A stretch of DNA of 64,000 nucleotides. It comes from Cryptomeria japonica (taxonomy: Eukaryota > Streptophyta > Pinopsida > Cupressales > Cupressaceae). The stretch spans positions 765,638,330 to 765,702,329 of the forward strand of contig NC_081408.1 in NCBI RefSeq assembly GCF_030272615.1, read 5' to 3'. The notes beneath the pieces are model-generated. The model did no database searches. It had not been told where the DNA came from and saw only the letters and a list, made by a program, of their open reading frames with translations. Shown one piece after another: positions 1 to 10,654 of the stretch. Numbering within the stretch: position 1 is the first letter of the stretch; each line of letters opens with the position of its first letter. The position numbers were made by a program, and so were the translations under genes.

Positions 1-840
1 TTGAGAGGATGCTAAGCAAGCATTAGGGATAACCTCGAGAGATGACATCATTGGATAGTGCCATTATCCAAGGAAGCATGCTATTGTCCAAGAGGTAAAC
101 TCTTGTGCAAAGTTTTAGAGGGATGGCTAAAGGGACAACCATTATGGGCTAGGATGATGTCTTGTAAGAGGCATTAAATACTCTTTGAAGACTTTGGAGC
201 TTAACTTGTTGAAAGTTAGATAACCTTACAAGTTTGGAAGACTCAACAAGTTAACTTGTTGGAGAAGGTAAAGTCTTCAACACATTTTGAAGACTTTCCC
301 CAAATTTGGAGAAGTGACTCCCCCAAATTTAGGGATGCGACATGATTAGAGGAATTAGGCTAATTAATGAGGGGTTAGAGAGGTTCTAGAAGAATATTAG
401 CATGCTAATGAAAAATGTAGGAGAATGCAAGTGGAGGAAAAATAATTATTTTTAGATAAAATAGAAGGTTTATTTTAGCCAAAAAGGGGACAACTTGCAT
501 TTGTGGGATTTTGCAAGTGGGAGGGTCATTTACAAATAAATAATGATTTATTCAAATGCAAAGGGATTTTTAATCAAATGTTAATTCAATTAAAATGCAA
601 AGGCTATTAATTAAATAAATAAGATTTATTCAATTAAGTGGGAAAAGGGTACTTAATCAAACCTTAGTTTAATTAATGGTTTAGATAGAAAGGGGAATTA
701 ATCAAATCTTTAATTTGATTAATAGGTCAATTAGAAGAATGTGAATATTAATTAAACCTTAGTCTAATTAATAGGTGATTAAATGATGATTAAATGAATA
801 AAATCCATTTAATTAGCTGTGCAAGTTTTAGGTGTCTACA
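1..840 (-). repeat. Element E 3' LTR, truncated by window edge
   Basis: On the minus strand the LTR begins TGTAGACACC at 840. It matches the LTRs of F (49520-50984 and 60109-61553) over its first roughly 800 bases. It includes several A/T-rich palindromic blocks (about 540-830) built on TTAATTAAATAAAT. Its distal part, including the expected TATA box and LTR end, lies left of the window. Confidence 0.88.
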
Positions 841-856
841 TTTTGCCCCACTTTGA
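841..856 (-). other. Polypurine tract of element E
   Basis: Minus strand TCAAAGTGGGGCAAAA lies directly against the LTR start. The equivalent tract in F (60094-60108) and B (15646-15661) is CAAAGAGGGGCAAAA. This is the expected plus-strand DNA priming site and fixes the orientation of E as minus. Confidence 0.85.
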
Positions 857-1348
857 AGTGACATGTGACCACATGTTGATTCAAAGAAAAAAACTCGATA
901 TGTCGCCAAAATTATTGATATGATGTTGTTGTCAAAATTGTCAATATGAAGCCCTGGATATGAAGAATTGATTCGATATGAGATGTCGATATGAAGCTGG
1001 TGTCGATATGAGACTGATATGAAATTTATGTCAATATGCCCCCTCGGGAGATAAATTGAGAAAAAATTACGATTGTCGAGGCAGTATCGCGATGCACGAC
1101 TATTTTTGAAATTTTTGGACAATTTTAAATTTTAGATTTTTTTTTTTTAATTTTTTTTAATTTTTTTTATTTTTTATGATTTTTTTTTAAATATTATTTT
1201 TATGAATTTTAAAATTTTTTCATTTTTTTTGATATTTATAAATTTATTAAAAAGGATAGTTAAAAACGATGTAGAAATGATGTGGGCATAACGCGTACAT
1301 GCCCCACACATCCACCAAGGCAGCACAATTGCCTGCATCAGCATGGGC
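857..1348. other. Element E 3' untranslated region next to the LTR
   Basis: There is no credible coding sequence here. It holds a scatter of GATATG motifs (890-1040), a conserved box TGCCCCCTCGGGAG (about 1036-1050), a T-rich tract (1135-1200), and near 1278-1320 the sequence that is amplified five-fold in F (59577-59890). The last part lies just upstream of the opposite-strand TATA box and may be its upstream promoter region. Confidence 0.6.
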
Positions 1349-1356
1349 TATATAAA
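1349..1356 (+). promoter_or_regulatory. TATA box of the opposite-strand PMD gene in E
   Basis: A canonical TATATAAA lies about 0.5 kb from the 3' LTR, on the strand opposite to E. It is followed 74 bases later by the exon 1 ATG. Element B has a weaker equivalent (TATAAG, 15903-15908) 92 bases before its own exon 1 ATG. The matching position in two elements supports a real promoter; the transcription start is not visible directly. Confidence 0.65.
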
Positions 1357-1429
1357 CCCTCTAGGGCCCATTTCCACCTCATTTGTGCACTTGGCATTTG
1401 GAGAGTGGAGCTTGCAGAGGAGAGAAGAA

Positions 1430-1504
1430 ATGGAGCCCCCCTACCACAAACATTGATTTGAGCAAGTTTGGCCATTCCAGTGACCAACGGAGTACGACCC
1501 ACTA
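1430..1504 (+). pseudogene. Exon 1 of opposite-strand PMD gene (element E copy)
   Basis: The ATG at 1430 opens 25 codons that end at a GTAAGT donor (1505), phase 0. The frame aligns residue by residue with exon 1 of the B copy (16000-16065): the F-E/D-Q/R-V block and the Q-x-P block coincide. Both in-frame TGA stops fall on positions that are arginine in B, consistent with CGA-to-TGA decay. The short exon joins in frame to exon 2 at 2870. Function of this N-terminal tail is unknown. Confidence 0.6.
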
Positions 1505-1631
1505 GTAAGTTTGATTTTCTAACCTTCCTTGTGAATTTTTTAGCTAGATTTTCCTGTTTTTAGGCTAGATTTTTCAAATTTTTTGTGTGTATGGGTAGGG
1601 TTTTTTTGTTTTTTAAATTTTTTTAGATCTT

Positions 1632-1812
1632 TTAGCGCATTTGTGTATTTTTTAGGCGCATATGTTGTATGACATAGCGCATATAAATTTTTCCATAGCG
1701 CATTTGTTCAATTAAGTAGTGCATTCGTTGTACAGCGTAGCGCATACACCGAATTGTACAACGCATATGATTTAGCGCATTTGTTGACTGTATTAGCGCA
1801 TTTGTAACAGTT
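1632..1812 (+). repeat. TAGCGCAT interspersed motif array (E, intron 1)
   Basis: About nine TAGCGCAT or one-off variants occur at roughly 20-base spacing, with unrelated sequence between. The same octamer forms arrays in F at 51055-51360 and 54055-54395. B has a related GCGCGTCTATG array in the same intron position. Confidence 0.75.
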
Positions 1813-1929
1813 TTAAGATTTTTGAAAATTTTGAAAATTTTGACATGTGCAAATTTGATTTTTAGGTTCATTATGATGTTTGGCACCACGTCAATGTGTT
1901 AGTATGTGTCGATTTTGTCCATTGAGATG

Positions 1930-2710
1930 CGTGATATTGAAAAGTTAGTCTAGGGTCGATATGAGTCGTCATTTGATATGAGTCGGGTCAATATGGTTCA
2001 AATTCGATATAGGTTGCGTTGGTATGAATCTTGATTATCGATATGGATCAAGTGTTGATATGTTTCAAAGGTCGATATGCATCCTGATCGTTGATATGGG
2101 TCAATTGTCGATATGTGTCCTGATTCGATATGGGTCCTGATTGTCGATATGGGTTGATTGTTGATATGAGTCCTGGTTCGATATGGGTCGATTATCGATA
2201 TGGGGTTTGGTTGTCGATATGGGTCAATTGTCAATATGGATTGATTGTCGATATGGGTCTTGGCTGTCGATATGGGTCGATTGTCGATATGGGTCAAATT
2301 GTCATCGATATGGGTCTTTATTTTGATATGAGTCAATTATCGATATGGGTCAATTATCGATATGGGTCAAACTGTCGTCTATATGGGTCTTGATTTCGAT
2401 ATGGGTCGTGATTGTGATATGAGTCTTGATTGCAACATGAGTCTTGAATGCGATATGAGTCTTGATTTTGATATGATTCCTGAGTTCGATATGAGTCTTG
2501 ATTGCAATATGATTCCTAAGTTAGATATGTTGCTTGATTTGGATAGGAGACTTGGATTGATTGATTTTCAATATGAAACTTTGATTGCAATATGAGACTT
2601 TGATTGATTGATTTTCGATATGAAACTTTGATTGTGATATGAGACTTTGATTGATTGATTTTCGATATGAAACTTTGATTGTGATATGAGACTTTGATTG
2701 ATTGACAGGT
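1930..2710 (+). repeat. GATATGGGTC tandem repeat array
   Basis: More than thirty imperfect copies of an approximately 15-25 base unit (GATATGGGTC plus a variable tail such as GATTGTC). The 3' part grades into a GATATGAAACTTTGATT unit. A shorter version lies inverted in F (59395-59560). Long frames on both strands through it are products of repetition. Confidence 0.85.
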
Positions 2711-2869
2711 TAAGTTGAACTCACCTAGTTGTCAAGAGTGTCTGATTTAGAACTCTTTGTGTGATATCATGACCGTCGTCATTTTGATAGGTGCCCATTT
2801 TTTATTGAGAATTGATGCTTGATTGCTTAGAATAGGTTAAACTGATACGGTACTCGTGTGTTGATATAG

Positions 2870-2942
2870 GTAGACCTAGGTGTTATACAACTTTGGGACC
2901 GATACTCGAAGAAACTCTTCCTACGCAATCGATTGACGGATG
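2870..2942 (+). pseudogene. Exon 2, first part, of E-copy PMD gene (up to Copia A insertion)
   Basis: These are 24 codons in phase with exon 1, lying between the ATATAG acceptor and the insertion point of Copia element A. The frame resumes at 10655 after A. The segment aligns without gaps to residues 1-24 of exon 2 in B (17011-17082). A TGG here sits where B has a TGA stop. This is the part just N-terminal to the PMD core. Confidence 0.65.
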
Positions 2943-4544
2943 TGTTGGCATGATTGGCATAACTGATGCAGATGAGTTGATGATTGTATCGGTAGGAGAA
3001 TTATGATGACATGATTAGTTATTTGTGTTGTCATTGATGGAAACCTATTTCAATTAATGTTTGACGATGGTTACAGATGAACTTTGATGTCTGACTTGTT
3101 GGATAAGTAATTTGGTCTACCGGATTTAGAATTTGTAAGTATGACAGGGTTTACCGACAGGACTAAGAATTAGGACTTCAACCGGTAAAAGAAAAGATTT
3201 AAATGGAATAGGTAAATCGGTGATGGTTGGAGACTCGTGGTTTGAGACATAAACTTTTATGATGGATTTGTGTATATGACCGGAACCGCATCTTAGGTTG
3301 ATTATCGGAAGGCATGTTTTGAATTTCTGATGGAGTTGTACTAGGATTTTAGGACCGGTGATGAATTCACTCAATCGGTAACGATTTCTGTTTTGGCGGT
3401 GATCTACATCAAGTTCACGTGTTGTTGGTAACACGACACAAACTGCGTGATTAGTTTGAAAGATGTTTTGGCTCGTTTGAAGAAAAAATTTCTTGGGAAT
3501 CAATAAAATGCTTAGTAGAGTGTTTTGAGGATACAGATCAGATTTTCGTGATGGGTTATGATCAACCAACGGTTGATATTGCATTGTAAATAGTTGTAAT
3601 GATCTGTATAACAATTTGTGATGATCTCTTATGATTTGAATTGTAAATTCAAGATGTAATTAGGGTTTTGTGGCCAACCTAGTTGAGATGGCTATTTAGG
3701 GCGACACAACTGATGTTTCATGTGTCGATGGTATTAGGAGAATGAGTTAAGCCATCCCAAAGAAGATAGATATTTGTCTAAGTGTTGCAGAATGTATAGC
3801 ATAACTGGATCTGATTTAGCAAGTTGAAAGTACAAAGTAACAGATCATTTTTCATTGTTGTTCTCTAACAATTACAACAACATAAATCCCTTAACCGGGT
3901 AGGTCCTAACATGCCTTTTCCATCTAAGTCCCCTAACAACGCAACTCACAAGAGTGTTTAAATCCTCTAACCAAGTTGATCCTAATAGATCATTAAGCTC
4001 CTAGTTGGAGTGATAAGCAAATCCCTTAACCAGGTGACTCCTAACAGGGCCTGCTCCTAACCGTGCGTATTGTAAGCTCCTAACAGGGCATACTTCAAAA
4101 GAGTACAAATTATTGTGGGTACCAATCCCCACCACGGTTTTTCCCATTTGGGTTTCCACGTCAAAAATCCTTGTGTTCATGTGTGGAATGTCTTTTCATA
4201 GTGTTTATGTTTTCATGCATTATTTCTAATTATCGGTTATGATAAGTTTACTATTGTTTATCATAGATCTATAAGTGGTTACCGGTAATGTTAATGTATT
4301 AATAGATGAAGTATTATGATCTTATAATAAGTCAATATGAGTGTGTGTTGATTAGATATCTAGTTGGTGAATATTATGATTAATAAGATTGCATAAGTGG
4401 GTAACAAGTGTATGAAATCTACTAAAGGAATGTATTCATTGATTTCAGATCTGTTGTAAGTGGTTTTTGATTTGAAGTTATAGATTGTCTTAATACTGAT
4501 TCACCCCCTGCCTCAGTATTAACCAGATCCTTATAGGATTAACA
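2943..4544 (+). repeat. Element A 5' LTR
   Basis: 1,602 bases with TG...CA ends, nearly collinear with 9066-10649. It contains a block around 4111-4152 with TTGTGGGT, CCCCACCACGG and TTTTTCCC motifs. That block is shared with the LTRs of D and G and suggests related Copia families. Frames on its minus strand (3126-3614) are by-products of LTR sequence. Confidence 0.92.
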
Positions 4545-4546
4545 AT

Positions 4547-4559
4547 TGGTATCAGAATG
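4547..4559 (+). other. Primer binding site of element A
   Basis: TGGTATCAGAATG starts two bases after the LTR end. It matches the usual initiator-methionine tRNA site TGGTATCAGAGC except near its end. Confidence 0.82.
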
Positions 4560-4618
4560 TGGTCCTCTATGTGCAGAAAATCTTAACCGCTTGAGGAAAA
4601 GATTCAGAGGAAGTCAAG

Positions 4619-5128
4619 ATGATGAAGAAAGAGGGTCTGAAATTCAACAAGGACAACTATAAGATCTGGAAAGACAGAATGAAGATATATCTCAAAGGTC
4701 TTGGTACTCAATACTGGAAACATGTTGAAACAACATATGTGGCTCCTACTACTACTCCCTTGACACCAAATGAACTTAAATATCAACAGGAGAACATGCA
4801 AGCCCTTGAAGCTATTGTAAGTACCTTATCTGATTCTAAATATATTGATGTTCAATGATTGGAAACCGCACATGAGGTTTGAGAAAAATTAGAAACAATT
4901 CATGGAGGAGATGAGCATGTACAAAGAGCAAAAGAGGAGAGCTTGAGAGGTAGATTCGATGATATAAAAATGCAAGAAGGAGAAAACATTGCACAGTATG
5001 GTCAGAGAATCAAAGAAGTTGTTGGCGGTATAAAAGCTACAGGTGGTAAAATTGATGATGATGTTGTGGTAAGTAAAATGCTCACAACTCTTCAACCGCT
5101 ATTAGAGTATCGAAAATCCGAGAATTGA
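4619..5128 (+). pseudogene. Element A Gag, N-terminal part
   Basis: This is a Copia Gag capsid region with the usual opening pattern (F-N-x-x-N-Y-x-x-W-K-x-R-M) around codons 9-20, ending in an all-helical stretch. Two TGA stops (4856-4858 and 4880-4882) interrupt it. The second sits in a V-x-E-K-L context where tryptophan is usual. Near 5115 the frame shifts before the zinc-knuckle portion continues at 5151. Gag would form the cytoplasmic particle. Confidence 0.8.
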
Positions 5129-5150
5129 GTTTAATAGTTTTGACAATAGT

Positions 5151-7190
5151 GTGGCAAAATCTATTGAATATGCTTTTAAAGCCTTTGTTACCAATTCATC
5201 TATTAGAAAAGGAAAGAATGTATGTCAAAGTCATGAGTGCAGATCTAGTCATGGAGGTAACCGGGAAAGTGAAGACAATGAAGATCAAGTAATGGAACTT
5301 GAAGCACTGCTAGCCAAGAGATTTCCAAGAGGCACTGGTAAGTATAAAGGAAAGCTACCTTTAAAGCGTTTCTCTTGTAGTAAGATTGGTCATATTGTTG
5401 CTAACTGCCCTAACACTGATAAGAAAGATAAGTTCAAAAGATTCAAAGGGAAAGGCAGAAAACACTGTTATGTTGTAGTGGATGAAGTTGTGGCCAATGA
5501 AGAATCTGAAGATGAAGATGACAATGAAGAGATTGTGTTTGTAGCTGTAAAGGAGGAATTTTCTGATGAGAAGGCACTAGTTTCTCGTGTAGAAAACAAT
5601 AATGAATGGATTATAGATAGTGATTGTTCACACCATATGATCAGAGATAAGAGTAAGTTCCTAACTCTTAATGAATTTGATGGAGGTGTTGTTAGATTTG
5701 GAAATGACTCTCCCTGCATGGTGAAAGGTAAAGGTTTTATTTGTTTGAATGGGAAGAATAATATTGATGATGTATTTTGGGTTGATGGTCTGAAACATAA
5801 TCTGTTAAGTGTTGGACAACTCAATGATAAAGGTTATTTGCTTGAGTTTAATGGTGGAATCTGTAGAATCCTTGGAGGAAATGGTGAACTGGTTGCTACC
5901 AGAAAACAAACAAGAGGTAACTTATTTCATTTAAATGCAAATGTCAATAGTTGTCTAATTGCAAAGATGGAAGATGGTTGGTTATGGCACAAGAGATGTT
6001 GTCATATGAATTTTGATAACTTGGTGAAGGTAAGCAAGTCTAGTGTTGTGATAGGATTACCACAAATTGTTAAACCAGATAATGTGATCTGTAAAGACTG
6101 TCAAATTGGTAAGATGACCTCTATTTCATTTAAGAGAAAGAAGTGTACATTTGAAAATATTTTAGATTTGGTTCATAGTGATCTTTGTGGTCCTATGAGA
6201 ACACAAAGTTATTTTGGTGATAGATATTTCATGCTTTTTACCGATGACTATTCTAAGATGATATGGGTTACATTCCTAAAGGAGAAATCTGAAGCCTTTA
6301 GTAAATTTAAAGCATTTAAATCTCTAGTTGAGAATGAGACCGGTAAAAACTTGAAATGCTTAAGATCTGATCAAGGAGGAGAATTCACATCTGAAGAGTT
6401 TGTCAAATATTGTGATGAACATGGTATCAAGAGATAAATGTCTGCTCCAAGGACACCACAACAAAATGGTGTAACAAAAAGGATGAACAGAACAATTGTT
6501 GATGTTGCTAGAACAATGTTATTACAAGGTAATATGCCTAAGATGTTTTTGAGAGAAGTGGTAATTATTGTAGTCTACACATTAAACAAGATACTTGTAA
6601 AGAAAGACAACAATAAGACACCTTATTAGCTATGGTATGGTAAAACTCCTTGTGTTAGTTATTTCAAAATCTTTGGAAGTAAATGTTTTATTAAAAAGGA
6701 TAACTACACTGGAAAGTTGGGTGCAAAATATGATGAAGGAATATTTCTTGGTTATTCTTCTAAAAGAAAAGCATATAACTGTTATAATAAGAGAACTAAG
6801 AAAATAGTTGAAAGTGTTAATGTGAAGGTGGATTATTTGTCAAATAAATCTAAAGGATCAAGTAGGTATGAACCTAAAAAAGATGATAATGAAGAAAGAC
6901 TGGTGATCTTTGAACCGCAAGCACAAAATAATTATCAACCAGAAAATGCAGTACCGGTAAGCGAGGACAGTGAAGAATAAAGTAGTGAATTGACTGGTGA
7001 ATCAGATGAGGAAGATGCAGAACCGACACATACTATACCTAGATATGTGAGAATAAATCACTCTCAGGACCAGATAAGTGGTGATAAGAATGCAGGTGTG
7101 CAGATCAGGAGGAAGATTAGAAAAAATTCTTGTTTGATCTCTACAATGGAACCCAAGACAGTTAAGGAAGCACTCAAAGACAATGAATAG
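5151..7190 (+). pseudogene. Element A Gag zinc knuckle, protease, integrase
   Basis: In order: a zinc knuckle whose first cysteine is arginine (R-F-S-C-S-K-I-G-H-x4-C); a retropepsin site reading D-S-D rather than D-S-G; the integrase zinc finger (WHKRCCH, then CKDC); and the catalytic core. The core has the first aspartate in VHSDLCGP and the second in SDQGGEF. The expected glutamate is lysine in GVTKRMNRT (codon 6477-6479). Stops lie at 6435-6437 (TAA), 6627-6629 (TAG), 6978-6980 (TAA) and 7188-7190 (TAG). The integrase could not be active even without the stops. Confidence 0.88.
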
Positions 7191-8685
7191 GTGAAAGAAA
7201 TGAATGAGGAATTAGATCAAACAGAGAAAAATTAGACATGGTCACTTGTTCCTAGACTAGAGGCCAAGAATGTGATTGGAACCAAATGGGTCTTCAGGAA
7301 TAAGTTAAATGAAGATGGAAAAGTGGTACTTGAAATAAGGCAAGATTAGTTTGCAAAGGATATGCATAGGAAGAAGGTGAAGACTATGGTGAGACTTTTG
7401 CATCGGTTGCAAGATTGGAAGGAGTAAGGATGTTGCTGACATTTGTTGCCTATAAGGGATTCAAAGTCTACCAAATGGATGTCAAGTCAACCTTTTTGAA
7501 TGGAATTCTTGAAGAAGAAGTTTACATTGAACAACCAGATGGTTTTTCCTTGATTGATGATAAGGACATGGTATGTAAATTGCATAAAGCTTTGTATGGT
7601 CTAAAGCAGGCATCGAGAGCATGGTATGAGAGATTACATGCACATTTGATCAAGATTGGATTCCAACGTACCAGTGAGGACAATAATATTTATCTAAAAA
7701 CTGATGGAGACAAGATGCTAATAGCTGAAGTATTTGTAGATGACATAATTTTTGGTGGAGATGATAATATGAGTATGGACTTTGCTGATGAGATGAAAAA
7801 GGAATTCGAGATGTCTCTAATTGGTGAGATAAAGTTCTTTATTGGATTACAGATCCAACAACTGGATGGTGGTATTTTTATCTTTCAAAGCAAGTATATT
7901 AAAGAGGTGCTGAAGAATTTTGGCATGAAAGACTGTAAACCAATAGGTACACCGATGGTAATAGGCTGCAAGTTGACAAAGCAAGATGATTCACCTAATG
8001 TTAGTGAAAAAGAATACAGGTCTATGATTGGTAAACTACACTATGTTATACATAGCAGACCAGACATTGCTCACGTTGTTGGGTTAGCTGCAAGATTCCA
8101 AAAAGATCCCAAAGAAAGTCACATGGTGGTTGTTAAAAGGATTTTTTGATATCTTAAAGGAACATTAGACTATGGATTATGGTATCCCTGCAAAGGAAAT
8201 TTCACTTTAGATGTTTTTACTGATGTAGATTGGGCAAGCAATGTGGATGATAGGAAAAGCACAACCAGTGGAGCTAAACTACTTGGAGGAAGACTTGTAG
8301 CATGGACAAGCAAGAAACAAACTTGTGTTTCTCAATATACAGCTGAAGCTGAGTGTGTTGTTGCATCCATGAATTGCATGCAGGCCATATGGATGAGACA
8401 TGTGCTAGAAGGATTCAAGATAGATATGTCTGAACTATTGACTATCTATTGTGACAATACAAGTGCAATAAATATTTCCAAGAATCATGTACTTCATGCA
8501 AGAACCAAACATATAGAATTGAAGTATCATTTCCTAAGGGAAAGAGTTCAGGAGAAGCAGGTAAAGATGGAGTATATGAAGAATAAAGATTAGTTAGCTG
8601 ATATCTTTACTAAACCATTGCCAAAGACTAATTTTGAGTTTCTCAGAAGTAAATTAGGGGTTAGACCCCTACACTTGAAGAACTA
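7191..8685 (+). pseudogene. Element A reverse transcriptase and RNase H
   Basis: This is Copia RT: VIGTKWVFRNKL near the start, then MDVKSTFLNG, EQPDGF, LYGLKQASRAWYERL and the catalytic FVDDIIFG. RNase H follows, with the TSKKQTCVS, YCDNTSA and KHIELKYHFLRE motifs. It ends with DIFTKPL and a normal TAA near 8684. Defects: TAG at 7233-7235, a frameshift near 7340, TAG at 7367-7369, TGA at 8147-8149 and TAG at 8591-8593. At 7367 and 8591 the family normally has glutamine. The catalytic aspartates are intact. Confidence 0.9.
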
Positions 8686-9065
8686 AGATGTTGGATTGCA
8701 TCAATCCTGTGGATTTCATGTTTATTTTTCAATAAGGATTGATGAAGATGTGAGCTACTTTGTAGGGGGAGCGACTCTAATGCAGTATGATATGATTTAC
8801 AGTTTTGGTCATATTGACGTCAAGTGATGCATTTTTAACTTTGGCATTGTTGTCAAAGGGGGAGAAGAAAAATTAATCAACTAATCAGTTATGGGAGAAG
8901 GAAAAGAAATTTGATGACTAGGCTTGAGGAGAAGAAAAGACAATGAAGACCAACAGATGCTGAGATCATCAGTTAATGTGCTAAGATGCAAATGATTGGC
9001 ATATGTGATTGTATAACTGATTGTTGTTGTTGATTGGTGTTGCCATCAATTCCAAAGGGAGAGAT
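8686..9065 (+). other. Element A 3' untranslated region with two polypurine tracts
   Basis: Non-coding. An internal tract, TGTCAAAGGGGGAGAAG (about 8851-8867), precedes the terminal tract CCAAAGGGAGAGA (9052-9064) that abuts the 3' LTR. D carries the same kind of internal tract, a point of similarity between A and D. Confidence 0.75.
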
Positions 9066-10649
9066 TGTTGGCATGATTGGCATAATTGATGCAGATGAGT
9101 TGATGATTGTATCGGTAGGAGAATGATGATAACATGATCAGTTATTTGTGTTGTCATTGATAGAAACCTATGTCAATTAATGTTTGATGATGGTTACAAA
9201 TGCAATTTGATGTCTTACTTGTTGGATAAGTAATTTGGTCTACCGGATTTAGAATTTGTAAGTATGACAGGGTTTACCAGCAAGACTGAGAATTAGGACT
9301 TCAACCGGTAAAAGAAAATATTTAGATGAAATAGGTAAATCGGTGATGGTTGGAGACTTGTGGTTTGAGACATAAGCTCTTATGATGGATTTGTGTATGT
9401 GACTGGAACCACATCCTATGTTGATTACCGAAAGGCATGTTTTGAATTTCTGATGGAGTTGTGCTAGGGTTTTAGGACTGGTGATGAATTCACTCAACTG
9501 GTAATGATCTCTATTTTGGCGGTGATCTACATCAAGTTCACGTGTTGTTTATAACATGACACAAACTGCATGATGAGTTTTAAAGATGTTTTGGTACGTT
9601 TGGAGAATGAATTTCTTGGGAATTAGCGAAACGCTTAGTAGAGTATTTTTAGGATACATATCAGATTTTCGTGATAGGTTACAATCAACCAACAGTTGAT
9701 ATTGCATTGTAAATTGTTGTAATGATCTGTATAACGATCTGTGATGATCTCTTATGATTTGAATTATAAATTCAAGATGTAATTAAGGTTTTTTGGCCGA
9801 CCTAGTTGAGATGGCTATTTAGGGCAACACAACTGATGTTTCATGTGTCAGTGGCATTAGGAGAATGATTCAAGCCATCCCAAAGAAGTTGCAGACTATG
9901 AAGCATAACTAGATCTGATTTAGCAAGCTGAAAGTGCAAAGTAACAGATCATTTTTCATTGTTGTTCTCTAACAATTACAACAACATAAATCCCTTAACC
10001 GGGTAGGTCCTAACATGCCTTTTCCATCTAAGTCCCCTAACAAGGCAACTCACAAAAGAGTGTTTAAAACCTCTAACCAGGTTGATCCTAATAGATCATT
10101 AAGCTCCTAGCTGGAGTGATAGGCAAATCCCTTAACCAAGTGACTCCTAACATGGTCTACTCCTAATCGGGCTTATTGTAAGCTCCTAATAGGGCTTACT
10201 TCGAAAGAGTACAAATTATTGTGGGTACCAATCCCCATCGTGGTTTTTCCCATTTGGGTTTCCATGTCAAAAATCTTGGTGTTCATGTGTGGAATGTCTT
10301 TTCATAGTGTTTATGTTTTCATACATTATTTCTGATTACCAGTTATGATAAGTTTACTGTTGTTTATTAGAGATCTGTAAGTGGTTACAGATAATATTCA
10401 TGTATTGATAGATGAAGTATTATGATCTGATAATAAGTCAATATGAGTATGTGTTGATCAAATATCTAATTGGTGAATATTCTGATTAATAAGATTGCAT
10501 AAGTGGGTAATGAGTGTATGAAATCTGCTAAAGGGAAAGATTCAGTGATTTCAGATCTGTTGTAAATGGTTTTTGATTTGAAGTTATACATTGTCTTAAT
10601 ATTGATTCACCCCCCTTTCAGTATTAACCAGATCCTTATAGGATTAACA
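9066..10649 (+). repeat. Element A 3' LTR
   Basis: 1,584 bases, paired with 2943-4544 with scattered substitutions and small indels. Ends are TGTTGG and TTAACA. The minus-strand frame at 9249-9497 is the LTR counterpart of the one in the 5' LTR and is not a gene. Confidence 0.92.
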
Positions 10650-10654
10650 AGACG

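Larger units (their letters stand above)
1505..2869 (+). other. Intron 1 of the E-copy PMD gene, containing tandem arrays
   Basis: The donor is GTAAGT at 1505 and the acceptor is ATATAG, ending at 2869. The acceptor was chosen because it puts exon 2 in phase 0 and places the leucine-threonine pair at residues 22-23 of exon 2, exactly as in B. The intron is filled by two arrays, listed separately. All reading frames in it are repeat-driven. Confidence 0.55.
2943..10649 (+). mobile_element. Element A: Ty1/Copia LTR retrotransposon, degraded
   Basis: The two LTRs are about 1.6 kb and start TGTTGGCATG and end GGATTAACA. Inside are an initiator-Met type primer site, gag, protease, integrase, RT and RNase H in Copia order, and a polypurine tract. 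The target duplication is decayed: GGATG at 2938-2942 and AGACG at 10650-10654. Both are one change from GGACG, the sequence expected from the interrupted PMD frame. Numerous stops and two catalytic changes mean this copy is dead. It lies in exon 2 of E's opposite-strand gene. Confidence 0.93.

Noticed and set aside
1998-2595. Long frames on both strands
   Set aside because: They run through the GATATGGGTC array; period and codon content follow from the repeat.
1632-2710. CRISPR-like array
   Set aside because: Plant nuclear context, motif only 8-10 bases, irregular spacing, no cas genes.
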